Positions 44,974 to 55,058 of a stretch of 62,856 nt of DNA are shown here, piece by piece (position 1 is the stretch's first letter; each line of letters begins with the position of its first letter). The position numbers were made by a program, and so were the translations under genes. Under the pieces are notes generated by a model. That model was not told the origin of the DNA. It worked only from the letters and a program-made list of their open reading frames with translations, and did not search any database. Source of the stretch: Candidatus Sumerlaeota bacterium (GTDB lineage: Bacteria > Sumerlaeota > Sumerlaeia > Sumerlaeales > Sumerlaeaceae); assembly GCA_017161655.1 (NCBI GenBank), contig JADFCV010000006.1, positions 35,650 through 98,505 on the forward strand, given 5' to 3'.

Positions 44974-47703
44974 ATGAAAGAGAGCTCGCGCCAGTCCACG
45001 ACCGATACTCCGCTTCTGCGCCAATATCACCGCATCAAGGCGCAGCATCCGGACCACATTCTCTTTTTCCGCTGCGGCGATTTTTATGAGATGTTCCATG
45101 ACGACGCGAAAATCGCCGCGCGGGTTCTTGGCATCACACTCACGAGCCGTGGCACTGATGCGCAAGGGCAGCCTGTCCCCTTAGCTGGTGTGCCCTACCA
45201 TGCTGTGGAACCTTACCTCGCGAAGATGATCCGCGCGGGTTACAGAGTCGCCATCTGTGAGCAGATGGAGGATCCAAAGTACGCAAAAGGTGTGGTTCGG
45301 CGCGAAGTGGTGCGCGTCGTAACTCCGGGGACCGTTGTCGAGGAGAATCTTCTCGATAACAAAGCAAATAATTATCTCGCTGCAGTGATTGCTGACGAGA
45401 AAGGTTTTGGTCTCGCTGCTCTGGAATTTTCCACAGGCGACTTCAGCATCGCGCAATTTCTTGGGAAGGCTGCCGGAAGTCGGCTTGCAAACGAATTGGC
45501 GCGCATAGAGCCGGCGGAGGTTGTGTTGCTGCGCGAGCAGCGCGAAGCCATTGAGATGCAGCTTGGTTGGCGACGCGATGCCGAAGAACTACCGATCGAC
45601 AAAGTGTCGGAAAGTGATTCTCTTGCTGCCGAGGAGCGCCCGCACGTTTCCGGAGAAAAACGGCCGTGCGTCGCTGTGGTGGATGGCCCGCTGACCTATC
45701 CCCATGCACGTGACATGCTTTTGCGTCATTTTGGGGTTCACGATCTTTCCGGTTTTGGGGCGGAGTCCTGTGAATTGGGGGTCCGTGCTGCAGCGGCGGT
45801 GCTTACGTATTTGCGGCAAACCCAGAGCGCGCAACTGTCGCACCTCACGGCTCTGCGCGTTTACGAGCCGGGCGAGTACATGACACTTGATGCGACGACG
45901 CAACGCTCGCTCGAACTCGTGGCGAATCTCACGGATGCGAGCCGGCGCAACACTCTTCTCGAAGTTCTAGATCATACCGCAACAGCGATGGGCGGCCGCC
46001 TTTTGCGCACATGGATCGTTGAGCCTCTGCGTGTGCGTGAACGCATTGAGCGGCGCCTTCAAGCCGTCCAAGAACTCGTAGAAACTTATACGCTGCGTCA
46101 GCGTTTGACCGAAGCACTGCGCGGCATTGCAGACCTCGAGCGCATATTGGCACGTGCGGTCTGCAAAACAGCAAACGCACGGGATTTGTTGGCGCTGCGC
46201 CAATCGCTCGAGCAGGTTCCGAAACTGCAAGCACTGCTGGGAGATGTGCGAGCGAGTGAAATGTTGCACGAGCTTCGAGAGCAGCTCGACCCGCTGGATG
46301 CGCTCGTGAGTGAGCTGCGTGCTATTGTGGACAATCCGCCAGCAACCGTTCGCGAGGGCGGAATGATTGCTGAGGGGTTCGACTCCAAACTTGATGAGCT
46401 TCGCGCTATCGCACGGGACTCAAAGTCATGGATTGCAGCGATGCGGCAAGCGGAAATCGAGCGCACCGGCATTCCCAATCTCAAAATTGGCTACAACAAG
46501 GTTTTTGGCTATTATATCGAGGTTACGAACTCGTACCTTGATAGCGTCCCCCCCACCTACATTCGCAAGCAAACGCTTGTGGGTGGTGAGCGTTTCATCA
46601 CGCCCGAGCTGAAAGAAAAAGAAGAAATCATCCTGCATGCCGAAGAGCGAATTCAGGAGCTTGAATTCGAAATCTTCGAGCGATTGCGGCAGTCGGTGTG
46701 CGGGCGAGCGCGCGAGATTCAGAGCACGGCCGCAGCTTTAGCCACGCTTGATGCTCTGTTGTCGCTGGCGCACGCGGCCGTTGCAGGGAACTACTGTCGG
46801 CCAGCAGTCGTCGAAAACGGAGAGGATGCCGTTCTGCATGTTCTTGAAGGGCGCCATCCAGTGCTCGAAGCCCTCGATCTCGGTCAGCCTTTTGTGGCCA
46901 ATGATGTGCTGCTTGATCATCGGGAGAATCAAATTCTTCTCATCACGGGGCCCAATATGGCGGGCAAAAGCACCTACATCCGTCAGGTGGCGCTCATCGC
47001 TCTCATGGCGCACATTGGCTCCTTTGTGCCGGCCCGCCAGGCCACCATTCCGATTCTGGATCGGATTTTCACGCGTGTGGGTGCTATGGACCAGATCGCG
47101 CGTGGGCAAAGCACCTTCCTTGTGGAAATGAGTGAGACGGCGAACATCCTCAACAATGCGACAAACGATTCGCTGGTGATCCTCGACGAAATTGGGCGGG
47201 GCACATCAACCTATGATGGGCTGTCTATTGCTTGGGCCGTCGTTGAATATCTTCACAATACAAAGGGGCGCCAACCGCTTACCCTTTTTGCGACGCACTA
47301 TCACGAACTGACAGAACTCGAAAATGTCCTGCCACGTGTGAAAAACTACAACGTTGCGGTTCTCGAAGAAGAGGACCGGGTCGCGTTTCTCTATAAGATC
47401 GTTCGTGGGGCAACAGATCGCAGCTATGGCATTTATGCTGCCCAGGTGGCGGGATTACCGCGTGCGGCGATTCGGCGTGCAAAACAGATTCTGAAGGACC
47501 TCGAAGAGGGGAACGATATCCGACGACGTGGTGCGCGAGCCATGCAGGGGGAAACGCAGGCCATTCAGCTCACCTTTTTTGATCTCCTGGAGGATCCTAT
47601 CATCCAGCGCCTAAAAGCACTCGATGTGAATAAGCTTACGCCGCTCGACGCACTCGCGCTCCTTGCGGAACTTGTCGAGCAAGCCCGCCGCGAGCGGCGC
47701 TAA
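44974..47703 (+). CDS. mutS: DNA mismatch repair protein MutS
   Basis: This is a full-length MutS of 909 residues from ATG 44974. The mismatch-binding Phe-X-Glu motif is in [15 protein letters not shown]. The ATPase has the Walker [17 protein letters not shown], then [30 protein letters not shown] and the His in FATHYHEL. It recognises mispaired bases and recruits MutL. No mutL is in the window. The open frame extends back to a TTG at 44935, but the family N-terminus fits ATG 44974. Its end is only four bases from the convergent STAS gene. Confidence 0.97.
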   Translation: MKESSRQSTTDTPLLRQYHRIKAQHPDHILFFRCGDFYEMFHDDAKIAARVLGITLTSRGTDAQGQPVPLAGVPYHAVEPYLAKMIRAGYRVAICEQMEDPKYAKGVVRREVVRVVTPGTVVEENLLDNKANNYLAAVIADEKGFGLAALEFSTGDFSIAQFLGKAAGSRLANELARIEPAEVVLLREQREAIEMQLGWRRDAEELPIDKVSESDSLAAEERPHVSGEKRPCVAVVDGPLTYPHARDMLLRHFGVHDLSGFGAESCELGVRAAAAVLTYLRQTQSAQLSHLTALRVYEPGEYMTLDATTQRSLELVANLTDASRRNTLLEVLDHTATAMGGRLLRTWIVEPLRVRERIERRLQAVQELVETYTLRQRLTEALRGIADLERILARAVCKTANARDLLALRQSLEQVPKLQALLGDVRASEMLHELREQLDPLDALVSELRAIVDNPPATVREGGMIAEGFDSKLDELRAIARDSKSWIAAMRQAEIERTGIPNLKIGYNKVFGYYIEVTNSYLDSVPPTYIRKQTLVGGERFITPELKEKEEIILHAEERIQELEFEIFERLRQSVCGRAREIQSTAAALATLDALLSLAHAAVAGNYCRPAVVENGEDAVLHVLEGRHPVLEALDLGQPFVANDVLLDHRENQILLITGPNMAGKSTYIRQVALIALMAHIGSFVPARQATIPILDRIFTRVGAMDQIARGQSTFLVEMSETANILNNATNDSLVILDEIGRGTSTYDGLSIAWAVVEYLHNTKGRQPLTLFATHYHELTELENVLPRVKNYNVAVLEEEDRVAFLYKIVRGATDRSYGIYAAQVAGLPRAAIRRAKQILKDLEEGNDIRRRGARAMQGETQAIQLTFFDLLEDPIIQRLKALDVNKLTPLDALALLAELVEQARRERR

Positions 47704-47707
47704 GAAT

Positions 47708-48274
47708 TTATCCTTCTTCTCCCCGCTGCTCACGATCGAGGCTTTCCCTTAGGTACTGCAGCACGCTCTTAAAGCGTGCTTGGTTTTCCGAATCCACTTC
47801 GCACAGCGTTTGGTGTGTCTCGATCATATGAACAATGCGTTCTAGCTTGGAGACGTCTTGAGCCTGTTCTTCCTGAAACTGTGCATTAGCCGGCACTGGC
47901 CCAGGCGCTTTTGGGCCCGACATTTCTACAAAGCGACTGATTCCGAGGGTGTCGAGCAGCTTGCGAGTATGTTCGTTGGCATTCACGACCACCACGGATC
48001 GTTGACACTCTTTGCGTTGGCGCAAGGCGAGGCTTGCCAGCGCGCCGAGAAACGTCGAGTCCATGGTGGCGCATTTATCGAGATCGAGAATAAAGAAATA
48101 GTTTCCCTTACCATACTTTGCCGCTAGCCGTTCTGCCAGTTTCTGGAAAGCCACACTGTTGGCGAAACTTCCGCGTCCGTGCACTTGAAGCACGACGATA
48201 CCGTCGCCCAGCTCGGCAAAGCGTAAGGAATCGACAATCTGTTGATCTGCGTTGGGATTTGTGGCGGACATCAT
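47708..48274 (-). CDS. STAS-domain protein (anti-anti-sigma type) with C-terminal extension
   Basis: The 188-residue protein has a STAS fold: GDGIVVLQVHGRGSFAN, FFILDLDKCATMDSTFLGAL (the conserved Asp-Ser phosphorylation site) and ISRFVEMSG. A helical tail of about 60 residues follows (LERIVHMIETHQ). Such proteins usually bind an anti-sigma kinase and are switched by serine phosphorylation. It is immediately downstream of yjbQ; the yjbQ stop touches its ATG, so translation is coupled. No anti-sigma factor gene is adjacent. Confidence 0.87.
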   Translation of the reverse strand: MMSATNPNADQQIVDSLRFAELGDGIVVLQVHGRGSFANSVAFQKLAERLAAKYGKGNYFFILDLDKCATMDSTFLGALASLALRQRKECQRSVVVVNANEHTRKLLDTLGISRFVEMSGPKAPGPVPANAQFQEEQAQDVSKLERIVHMIETHQTLCEVDSENQARFKSVLQYLRESLDREQRGEEG

Positions 48275-48682
48275 TCAGTTGCCCCCTTTTTCTGCAACGA
48301 CCTTAACATAAAAACTGCGCTGGCGGGGACCGTCGAATTCACAGAAAAAGACCCCTTGCCACGTGCCAAGCACGAGGCGGCCTTCGTGAACAATGAGTGT
48401 TTGCGAAGGGCCGATGAGCGAACATTGCACGTGTGAGTCGCTGTTTCCCTCAGCGTGAGCGTAGTTCCCCGAATGCGGTACAAGGCGACCCAGAACCATT
48501 CCGATGTCGTGGACCACATCGGGATCCGCATGCTCATTGATAGTTATACCAGCAGTGGTATGTGGACAATATACGACGCAAATTCCCTCTTGCACCTGAC
48601 TTTCAGCCACGGCCTCTCGTACCTGCGCGGTAATGTCCACAAATTCACGCCGCGTCGTTGTTCGAATCGAGTACTGTTTCAT
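48275..48682 (-). CDS. yjbQ: YjbQ family protein (UPF0047)
   Basis: From ATG 48682, preceded by AGGA, the protein has 135 residues, the usual length. Conserved blocks are VVYCPHTTAGITINEHAD, HAEGNSDSHVQCSLIG and LGTWQGVFFCEFDGPR. YjbQ proteins have been linked to low-level thiamine-phosphate synthase activity, and the true role is debated. The open frame continues upstream to 49120, but that part overlaps the divergent alcohol dehydrogenase gene. It is cotranscribed with the STAS gene. Confidence 0.93.
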   Translation of the reverse strand: MKQYSIRTTTRREFVDITAQVREAVAESQVQEGICVVYCPHTTAGITINEHADPDVVHDIGMVLGRLVPHSGNYAHAEGNSDSHVQCSLIGPSQTLIVHEGRLVLGTWQGVFFCEFDGPRQRSFYVKVVAEKGGN

Positions 48683-48865
48683 CACTTCCTGCAATGATAA
48701 CACACAATATAAAGCGAGAAAGAAAAATACGTCGGAATGACAAAAATGCAAGGAATACCGAGCCTGCCTTGACGGAGAGATTTTTGTCCGAAAAGAATCA
48801 AAGTCTGTGCATTTTTGGGAAAGAATGAAAGAGGTCGGGCACGATCCTAACAGGTGGTGCTGTTT

Positions 48866-49870
48866 ATGAAGACCAAAATGCGAGCGATGGTGTTGCATCG
48901 ATGCGGCGAGCCGCTTGAGCTGGTCTGGAAACCAGTGCCTGACCCTGGACCGGGGCAAGTGCTCGTGGAGGTCGAAGCCTGTGGCGTCTGTCGCACGGAC
49001 CAGCATATCGCTGATGGCGAACTCCCGGAGCCCCCGCAGCTGCCCCTGGTTCTGGGTCACGAAGTTGTCGGGCGCGTCGCGGCGTTGGGAGAAGGTGTAG
49101 AAGATTTTGCCGTCGGACAACGCGTGTGCATTCCGTGGCTAGGGGCAACTTGCGGCAGCTGTTGGTATTGTACGCACGATCAGGAGAATCTTTGCGACAG
49201 TCCCACATTTACTGGCTACACGCGTGATGGCGGCTACGCCGAATTTTCAGTAGCGGATGCACAGTTTTGTTTTGCGCTCCCGCCGCAGCTTGACCCAGTT
49301 CATGCAGCGCCGCTCGTGTGTGCCGGCTTGATCGGGTTTCGTTCCTACCGTTTTGTTGGCGAGCAAGCGCAGCGGCTGGGCTTTTATGGGTTTGGTGCGA
49401 GCGCGCACATTCTAGCACAGCTAGCAGTGGCGCAAGGGCGTGAGGTCTATGCGTTTGTTCGTCCTGGCGATGAGGAAGGGCGCCGCTTCGCCCTCGAACT
49501 GGGCTGTGTGTGGGCTGGTTCCAGCGATGCTCTGCCGCCACACCCCCTCGATGCTGCGATTATCTTCGCCCCGGTTGGTGCTCTCGTGCCCGCGGCGCTG
49601 CGAGCAGTGCGAAAAGGAGGGGTCGTCGTGTGTGGGGGTATCCACATGAGTCCTATCCCGTCATTTCCTTACCAGGACTTGTGGCATGAACGCGTGATCC
49701 GCTCCGTGGCAAATCTCACGCGGCGCGACGGCACGGAATTTTTCAAAGCCATTGAGAATGTTCCCATTCGCACGCACGTGGAGACCTATCCCCTGGAAAA
49801 GGCTAACGAGGCGCTTGACGCGCTTCGCCGTGGCCAGCTCAAGGGCGCCGCGGTGCTGGTGATATCCTGA
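48866..49870 (+). CDS. Zinc-dependent alcohol dehydrogenase, MDR family
   Basis: The ATG at 48866 has AGGTGG at good spacing and gives 334 residues. The catalytic zinc site is in CGVCRTDQHIADG with GHEVVGRV. The structural zinc has four cysteines, in CGSCWYCTHDQENLC. The nucleotide-binding fold has GFYGFGASAHILAQLA. The pattern FTGYTRDGGYAEF fits the CAD2-like branch of zinc alcohol dehydrogenases. It is probably NAD(P)-linked; the substrate is not predictable. It is a single gene. Confidence 0.92.
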   Translation: MKTKMRAMVLHRCGEPLELVWKPVPDPGPGQVLVEVEACGVCRTDQHIADGELPEPPQLPLVLGHEVVGRVAALGEGVEDFAVGQRVCIPWLGATCGSCWYCTHDQENLCDSPTFTGYTRDGGYAEFSVADAQFCFALPPQLDPVHAAPLVCAGLIGFRSYRFVGEQAQRLGFYGFGASAHILAQLAVAQGREVYAFVRPGDEEGRRFALELGCVWAGSSDALPPHPLDAAIIFAPVGALVPAALRAVRKGGVVVCGGIHMSPIPSFPYQDLWHERVIRSVANLTRRDGTEFFKAIENVPIRTHVETYPLEKANEALDALRRGQLKGAAVLVIS

Positions 49871-50072
49871 GGCTTTCGTGACACCACGGGGGAGGTTTGC
49901 GAAATAAAAATAAGGCTGAGCTTCCACACTCCGCGGTCTCGCGCCGATAAGTAAAAACTGAGCAGTAGCTCAGCGCTCTCAAGTGGGAGTTTTGGGCCAT
50001 GCCTCCGCCGCGTATCTTGTGAGAGCCCTTTCCAACCACGTTTTCGCAGAGCTACCCCCCCTCTCAATTTCC

Positions 50073-50981
50073 CTATTTACTTACCGTGCTACGTTTGCCC
50101 AGGGCAGCGGCAAATAGCCACCGGATTTCCTCGAGGTTCGGGCTGGAGGGCGTTTCCGTCACCATGGGAATCCCTCGGAGGGAAAGATCGCGAAGCAAGC
50201 GACGAAACGCTGTTTCGCCAATGAGCCCTTTCCCAATATGTTCGTGGCGGTCGATCCTTGAACCGCAACGCACTTTTGAATCGTTAAGGTGAATGGCGCC
50301 AAGCAGTTCTCGGCCTAGAATGCTATCAAAGTCATGCCACAGCGTTGCGTATCCCTCCGGTGTGCGAATGTCGTAGCCGGCCGCGAAAACGTGGGCGGTA
50401 TCAAGGCACACTCCGAGTCTTTTGCGGCATCGAGCCCTGGCGATAATCTGCCGCAGTTCGTGAAAATTCGCACCCAGTGACGTGCCCTGACCGGCTGTTG
50501 TCTCAAGCAATATGCGGCAGTGTCCGCGGCGCCCCACGGTTTCAACGATCTCATCGAGGGCCGAAGCCACTCGCTCTATGCCGATCTCTTCCCCCGCGCC
50601 GCCGTGGGCACCAGGGTGAACAATGAGCGCGTCCAGGCCAAGCATTTCGCACCGCTCGAGTTCATCCACAAGATCTGTGATAGTCTTGTCTCGCAGAGCT
50701 GTATCACCCGTTGCCATATTAACAAGATAAATCGAATGGGCCAGTACCGCTTTGATGGGCGAGTCACGTCGAGCCTCTTGGAAAAGTCTCACTTCCTTGG
50801 GCTCAAGTGGCGGGAATTCCCAGCGCGTGTTGCTCTTCACGAAAATCTGGATTGCTGTGCACTCGTTTGCCACACCGCGCTCGATAGCTTTGTGCACACC
50901 TCCCGCAATGCTTACGTGAGCCCCGAGGAGCAAAGGTGGCGCTGCCATCGATGTTCTGCTGGTCTTAGCGGTCGCCATCAA
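50073..50981 (-). CDS. nfo: Endonuclease IV, AP endonuclease
   Basis: The 302-residue protein carries the family zinc-binding blocks: LLGAHVSIAGGV, DALIVHPGAHGGAGEE, LLETTAGQGTSLG, CLDTAHVFAAGYD, LNDSKVRCGSRIDRHEHIGKG and MVTETPS. Endonuclease IV cuts DNA 5' of abasic sites in base excision repair. Its start overlaps the end of the UDG gene by 17 bases, so the two are translated together and act on consecutive steps. A second ATG lies one codon in. Confidence 0.96.
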   Translation of the reverse strand: MMATAKTSRTSMAAPPLLLGAHVSIAGGVHKAIERGVANECTAIQIFVKSNTRWEFPPLEPKEVRLFQEARRDSPIKAVLAHSIYLVNMATGDTALRDKTITDLVDELERCEMLGLDALIVHPGAHGGAGEEIGIERVASALDEIVETVGRRGHCRILLETTAGQGTSLGANFHELRQIIARARCRKRLGVCLDTAHVFAAGYDIRTPEGYATLWHDFDSILGRELLGAIHLNDSKVRCGSRIDRHEHIGKGLIGETAFRRLLRDLSLRGIPMVTETPSSPNLEEIRWLFAAALGKRSTVSK

Positions 50982-51690
50982 GAATCTCCCTCGCCCGACG
51001 CCAGATGCTATCGAACATTGGCTCCGTCAGGCGCTTAGTGGATGTGTTTTGCTGGCTTGGATGAAACGAGCAAATCAGCGTAGGTGCGCCGGCAAAGGAA
51101 AACTCTGCCCCATGCGCGAAAGGATAATCAGTGGTGCGTATGGCTAACCCGCGTCCACGCAGATGGCGCAGCCACCACGCAAAAGCCACACGGCCAAGCA
51201 CGACAACACATCTGAGGTGTGGCCACAGGTCATGAACCTCACGTTCGAGAAACGGCGTGCAATTGTTAATTTCCGAAGGCAGCAGTTTGTTCTGCGGAGG
51301 TGCGCAGCGCGCCACAGCTGTGATATAGCAGTCGCGCACGACGAGTCCGTCCTCGCATCCCGTGGATGTTGGCTGGTTAGCAAAGCCAGCGCGATGCAGA
51401 GCTCGGAAGAGCCAGTCGCCTGAACGGTCACCAGTAAAGATTCTTCCTGTGCGATTCCCTCCATGCGCGGCCGGGGCGAGACCGATGATAAGCAGCCGCG
51501 CGCGCGGATCTCCAAATCCGGGAACCGGTTTGGCCCAATACTTTTGCCCACGGTAACGACGCGGGGGATTGGCCGCTACAGCTTCCCGCCAGGCCACAAG
51601 ACGCGGGCACTTGCGGCAGGCAACGATCTCCTGCGCTGTTGCTGTCAGCGTATGCGTCTCTGGTTTTCCGTCGTTTGATCGTGCAAGCAT
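50965..51690 (-). CDS. Uracil-DNA glycosylase, family 5 (UDGb)
   Basis: ATG 51690 gives 241 residues; the frame is open to a GTG at 51729. The glycosylase motif GLAPAAHGGNRTGRIFTGD, lacking a polar catalytic Asp/Asn at the usual place, and SFHPSQQNTSTKRLT mark the UDGb branch. The N-terminal CRKCPRLVAWRE and later cysteines supply iron-sulfur cluster ligands. The enzyme removes uracil and other deaminated bases from DNA. It overlaps nfo, whose product processes the abasic site that results. Confidence 0.93.
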   Translation of the reverse strand: MLARSNDGKPETHTLTATAQEIVACRKCPRLVAWREAVAANPPRRYRGQKYWAKPVPGFGDPRARLLIIGLAPAAHGGNRTGRIFTGDRSGDWLFRALHRAGFANQPTSTGCEDGLVVRDCYITAVARCAPPQNKLLPSEINNCTPFLEREVHDLWPHLRCVVVLGRVAFAWWLRHLRGRGLAIRTTDYPFAHGAEFSFAGAPTLICSFHPSQQNTSTKRLTEPMFDSIWRRAREILDGDR

Positions 51691-51861
51691 AGTTTTGCGG
51701 CTACTGTGGTTTGAGGATTCTCTTCTCACGTGCGAAAAAGTCTATGGCATTTCCTAGCGAGTCTAGCGGAGCAGTTTTTGCATGAGGCGAAGCGCACGCG
51801 GTAAATGGAAATGCTTATGAGGAGCACCAGAAGCTAACCCGCGGCGGTCACGGCATAAGCA

Positions 51862-52233
51862 ATGACTAACAAGAAACAAAGCGATCAGCTCGACTACGAG
51901 CTCAAAGAGTTTGTGTGCGCGCGGTGTGGCAATTGTTGCCGTGGCGAAGGCATTGTTCGCATTCACCCCGAGGAGGCCCAGCGGATTTGCGAATTTCTCG
52001 GTCTCTCGCTCGATGAGTTTATTGCGTCCTACACCCGTGTGCCCGATGATCCAGAGGATGCCGCGCGTGGGGTTCGGTGGCTCTTGGATAAGCCCGGCCC
52101 GCTGCGTGAGTGCATCTTTCTTGAGGGAAATGAGTGCCGAATTCATCCAGTGAAACCTGAGCGTTGCCGCACCTTTCCCCTCGCCTGGCGGACACCTGAT
52201 ATCCTCGACTACTGTGTTGGCATGCAGCAGTAG
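51862..52233 (+). CDS. YkgJ family cysteine-cluster protein
   Basis: The 123-residue protein has the CxxCxxCC signature (CARCGNCCRGEG) and downstream cysteines in RECIFLEGNECRIHPVKPERCRTFP. The pattern is thought to bind zinc or iron-sulfur. The precise biochemical role of this family is not established. It is divergent from the UDG gene and followed at 122 bases by the YciI-like gene. Confidence 0.9.
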   Translation: MTNKKQSDQLDYELKEFVCARCGNCCRGEGIVRIHPEEAQRICEFLGLSLDEFIASYTRVPDDPEDAARGVRWLLDKPGPLRECIFLEGNECRIHPVKPERCRTFPLAWRTPDILDYCVGMQQ

Positions 52234-52355
52234 CCATTCTGAAGAGCGATGCGCCCGCAATCTCCGTGCTTGACATCGAACGCTCCAGGTCGCGTTTGCG
52301 AAACAAAATCTTACGAAGAGCGAAGCGAAGACCTGGAGAAAGCAGACGCGGCACC

Positions 52356-52655
52356 ATGAAACATTTCATCGTGGAAGTGATCTATAAGCAACCATTTGAG
52401 AATTTTGGGGATGCAGTGGCCCAGCACCGTGCGTATCTGGACAAGGGCTATGCGTGCGGGATGATCCTTTTTTCGGGTCCACTTGTGCCGCGTCTGGGAA
52501 GTATTTTCGTTGCGCGTGCAGAAAGTGCTCAGGAGCTCGCAGACTTCTTCGAGCATGATCCCTATCGGACGCGTGGGCTTGCCGATTTTCGCTTTGTCCA
52601 ATTCGATCCCACACGTTATATCCCTCAGCTTGCCGACTGGTTTGAGGAGTCATAG
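52356..52655 (+). CDS. YciI-like protein
   Basis: From ATG 52356 this is a 99-residue protein of normal YciI length. HRAYLDKGYACGMILFSGP and FFEHDPYRTRGLADF carry the family's His and Asp-Pro motif. YciI-like domains are ferredoxin-fold proteins, sometimes with dehalogenase-like chemistry, mostly uncharacterised. The frame opens further upstream to 52266 without resemblance. No clear ribosome-binding site is visible. Confidence 0.85.
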   Translation: MKHFIVEVIYKQPFENFGDAVAQHRAYLDKGYACGMILFSGPLVPRLGSIFVARAESAQELADFFEHDPYRTRGLADFRFVQFDPTRYIPQLADWFEES

Positions 52656-52801
52656 TGTCATTTCTCTCGCCGAACACGGTGCTGCCACCGGCGGAAGCAA
52701 GAGAATCATCCGCACAATCTCGCCGCGCAAATGTAGAGGGGAAGCGATGGCTCGTGTTGCACCCTAAAGACGCGGAATTGTTTTACCAGGAGAGTGGTGT
52801 G

Positions 52802-53698
52802 ATGAAGTCACGCCTCGCTGTAGGAGCAGTTGCTTTTGCCGTAGTTGGACTATGCAGCGCGCATCCCCCTGTCGTGACGTTTTCGAACGACGACGCTGCG
52901 AGGGCCATTGCCATTGCATGTCAGCAAGACACGTACAGCCGCGCGCCCGTCCATGTGCATCGGAATGTTCCCGGCAACATGGTTTACTGCGTGTCGGAGG
53001 ACCATCGAGAGGGAGTTCTCTATTCTGAGTCGAATTTGTGCCACGAGCTAACGTCCGAGACCCTGAACGTGTGGCGCAATGAAGAAGGCGACGTTGCTGC
53101 TTTGCTTATCCAGCGTACAGAGGGGCGTTTGCTGATGATAGGTGAGGCCGAACTCCGAGGAAAGCGCTTCGATGTCGAGCGTACGGGCACGTACTTCATT
53201 GTATCCCAAGGGAAATTCACTCAGCTCTCTGCTCGCGTAAAACCTTATCGTGTGCTTCATGTGTTCGAAAACTTCGATGGCAAACGGATTTTTGCTCGCA
53301 AAGGCGATCTGGTCATTGTGGGCGATAATTTGCTAACAAATCAGCTCGAAGCGCGCTTTGTGCAAATCAGGGACGAGCAAATTGTCGAATTGCCGCCGCA
53401 GCCTGTAGCAAACATGCCGGCTGGCGTGCGTGTGCTGGATTTCGCAGAGTCAACAAATGACCTGCTGCTGGGGGGAGTGGATCCGCAGGGACAAACCCTG
53501 TTTGTCGTTGTGAACCTTGCAACTGGAGAGTCGTCTGCGATCACACCCAAAAAACAGGGCGACGATCAGGCGATGTTTTTAGGTGACGGCAATATTCGGG
53601 CAAAGCTTAGCGGCACTTCCGGAGCGGCGGGGTCGAAGCGCAATCGCAGCGGTGAGGACCGCAGGGACGGGGCAAAGCTGCCCTTCAAGCTGTTCTGA
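52802..53698 (+). CDS. Secreted protein of unknown function
   Basis: The ATG at 52802 follows AGGAGAG by 7 bases and leads into a signal peptide (MKSRLAVGAVAFAVVGLCSA), giving 298 residues. The body is beta-rich (VYCVSEDHREGVLY, LLLGGVDPQGQTLFVVVNL) and could be a small beta-propeller-like fold, but I do not recognise a family. The tail is charged and probably disordered. The open frame extends back to 52655 and overlaps the YciI stop, but the start at 52802 is clearly better. It precedes nagA by 91 bases. Confidence 0.75.
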   Translation: MKSRLAVGAVAFAVVGLCSAHPPVVTFSNDDAARAIAIACQQDTYSRAPVHVHRNVPGNMVYCVSEDHREGVLYSESNLCHELTSETLNVWRNEEGDVAALLIQRTEGRLLMIGEAELRGKRFDVERTGTYFIVSQGKFTQLSARVKPYRVLHVFENFDGKRIFARKGDLVIVGDNLLTNQLEARFVQIRDEQIVELPPQPVANMPAGVRVLDFAESTNDLLLGGVDPQGQTLFVVVNLATGESSAITPKKQGDDQAMFLGDGNIRAKLSGTSGAAGSKRNRSGEDRRDGAKLPFKLF

Positions 53699-53789
53699 TG
53701 GTTTGAGCTGTAACCTCCCGCAGAGGGTGAGAAGTCGCGCTCGGAAGCCGCGATGCTATGTTCAACTTGAGAAAGGATTGTTGAAGCGC

Positions 53790-55058
53790 ATGAGTTGCGC
53801 CCTACCGCCCTTGAAGCAGCCTTACGAGTCTGGCCAGGCGCTCGATGGCATTGCTTGTCGACGCCTCTTCACTCCAGAAATCATTCTCGATGACGTTCTC
53901 ATCACCTTTTCTGGCGGCCTCATCGAGATGATGGGCGAGTTTGCTTCGCAGTGGATACCTCCAAACGTCTTTGATGCTCGCAGTGCAGCGCTCACTGTTG
54001 TCCCAGGCTTAATTGATGTGCACATCCACGGTTGCGGCGGGGCAGATTTCCTTGATCTCGATGAAGCGTCTTATCGCTGCATCAGCGAAACGGCTGCGCG
54101 CGGGGGGGCAACTTCGATTGTGGCGACGACCACCATTCCGCGCGATGATTTGGAACTGGAACGCTTCGCGGAGTTTGTGCGCTTGCTGAGGCGGCTTGAT
54201 CCTCCAGGGGCCAGGTTTCTCGGCATTTTTCTGGAAGGTCCTTTTATCAATTCCGAGAAACGCGGTGGGTTCGGACCTCAGTATGTCTGGCCAGTGGACC
54301 TCCGCGCGGCTGACCGCATCCTATCGCTGTGCGAGGACCTCTTGCTCAAGATCACCATAGCGCCGGAGATCGAGGGCGGCGAACGTCTCATCGAGTTTTT
54401 TCACGAAAACCCGCGCACAACGGTCGAGATCTCGCTAGGCCACAGTGCCGCCAGCTATGAGCTTGCGCGAAAAATGTTCCGTCTGGAACGTGTGCGCCAG
54501 GTCACGCATGCGTTCAATGCGATGCATCCCTTTCACCACCGTTCTCCTGGCCTCATTGGCGCGGCACTGCTCGAGGAGCGTGTGTGGTGTGAGATGATCC
54601 CCGACGGACATCATCTTTCTGGACCTGCTATCGCGCTGCTCAACCGATTGAAAGGTTGGCAGCGGCTCATGATCGTCACCGATGGAACAGGTGCGACAGC
54701 GACAACGCCAGGGACTCGAATTCATAGCGTGGGAGGCTGGACAGAAGTGCGGGATGGGGCAGTGCGGCTGCTCGATGGCACGCTTGCCGGCAGCAATCTT
54801 CTCATGGCTGGCGCGGTAAGATCTGCGTGCGAACTCGGGGCGGTAGAGTTTCATGATGCTCTGCGCATGGCAACGCTCACCCCCGCCCGTTCCGTCCACT
54901 GCGAAGATCGCGTGGGCAGCATCGAACCGCGAAAACGCGCCGATTTCTGCATCCTTGATGAGCACGGCGACGTCTTCGCCACCATTCGCGATGGGCGAAT
55001 TGTTTATATGGCTAAGAAAGCTGGTGGAAATGAACAACCACGTTCGTCGGGTCCGTGA
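53790..55058 (+). CDS. nagA: N-acetylglucosamine-6-phosphate deacetylase
   Basis: NagA removes the acetyl group of GlcNAc-6-phosphate in amino-sugar catabolism. The 422-residue protein has the metal-binding DVHIHGCGGADF, FLEGPFINSEKRGG, ISLGHSAASYE, VTHAFNAMHPFHHR, PDGHHLSG and IVTDGTGATA. The start is ATG 53790; a TTG at 53781 is possible. Its last 47 bases overlap the end of the convergent phosphoesterase gene. No nagB is next to it. It fits use of chitin or peptidoglycan sugars. Confidence 0.95.
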   Translation: MSCALPPLKQPYESGQALDGIACRRLFTPEIILDDVLITFSGGLIEMMGEFASQWIPPNVFDARSAALTVVPGLIDVHIHGCGGADFLDLDEASYRCISETAARGGATSIVATTTIPRDDLELERFAEFVRLLRRLDPPGARFLGIFLEGPFINSEKRGGFGPQYVWPVDLRAADRILSLCEDLLLKITIAPEIEGGERLIEFFHENPRTTVEISLGHSAASYELARKMFRLERVRQVTHAFNAMHPFHHRSPGLIGAALLEERVWCEMIPDGHHLSGPAIALLNRLKGWQRLMIVTDGTGATATTPGTRIHSVGGWTEVRDGAVRLLDGTLAGSNLLMAGAVRSACELGAVEFHDALRMATLTPARSVHCEDRVGSIEPRKRADFCILDEHGDVFATIRDGRIVYMAKKAGGNEQPRSSGP

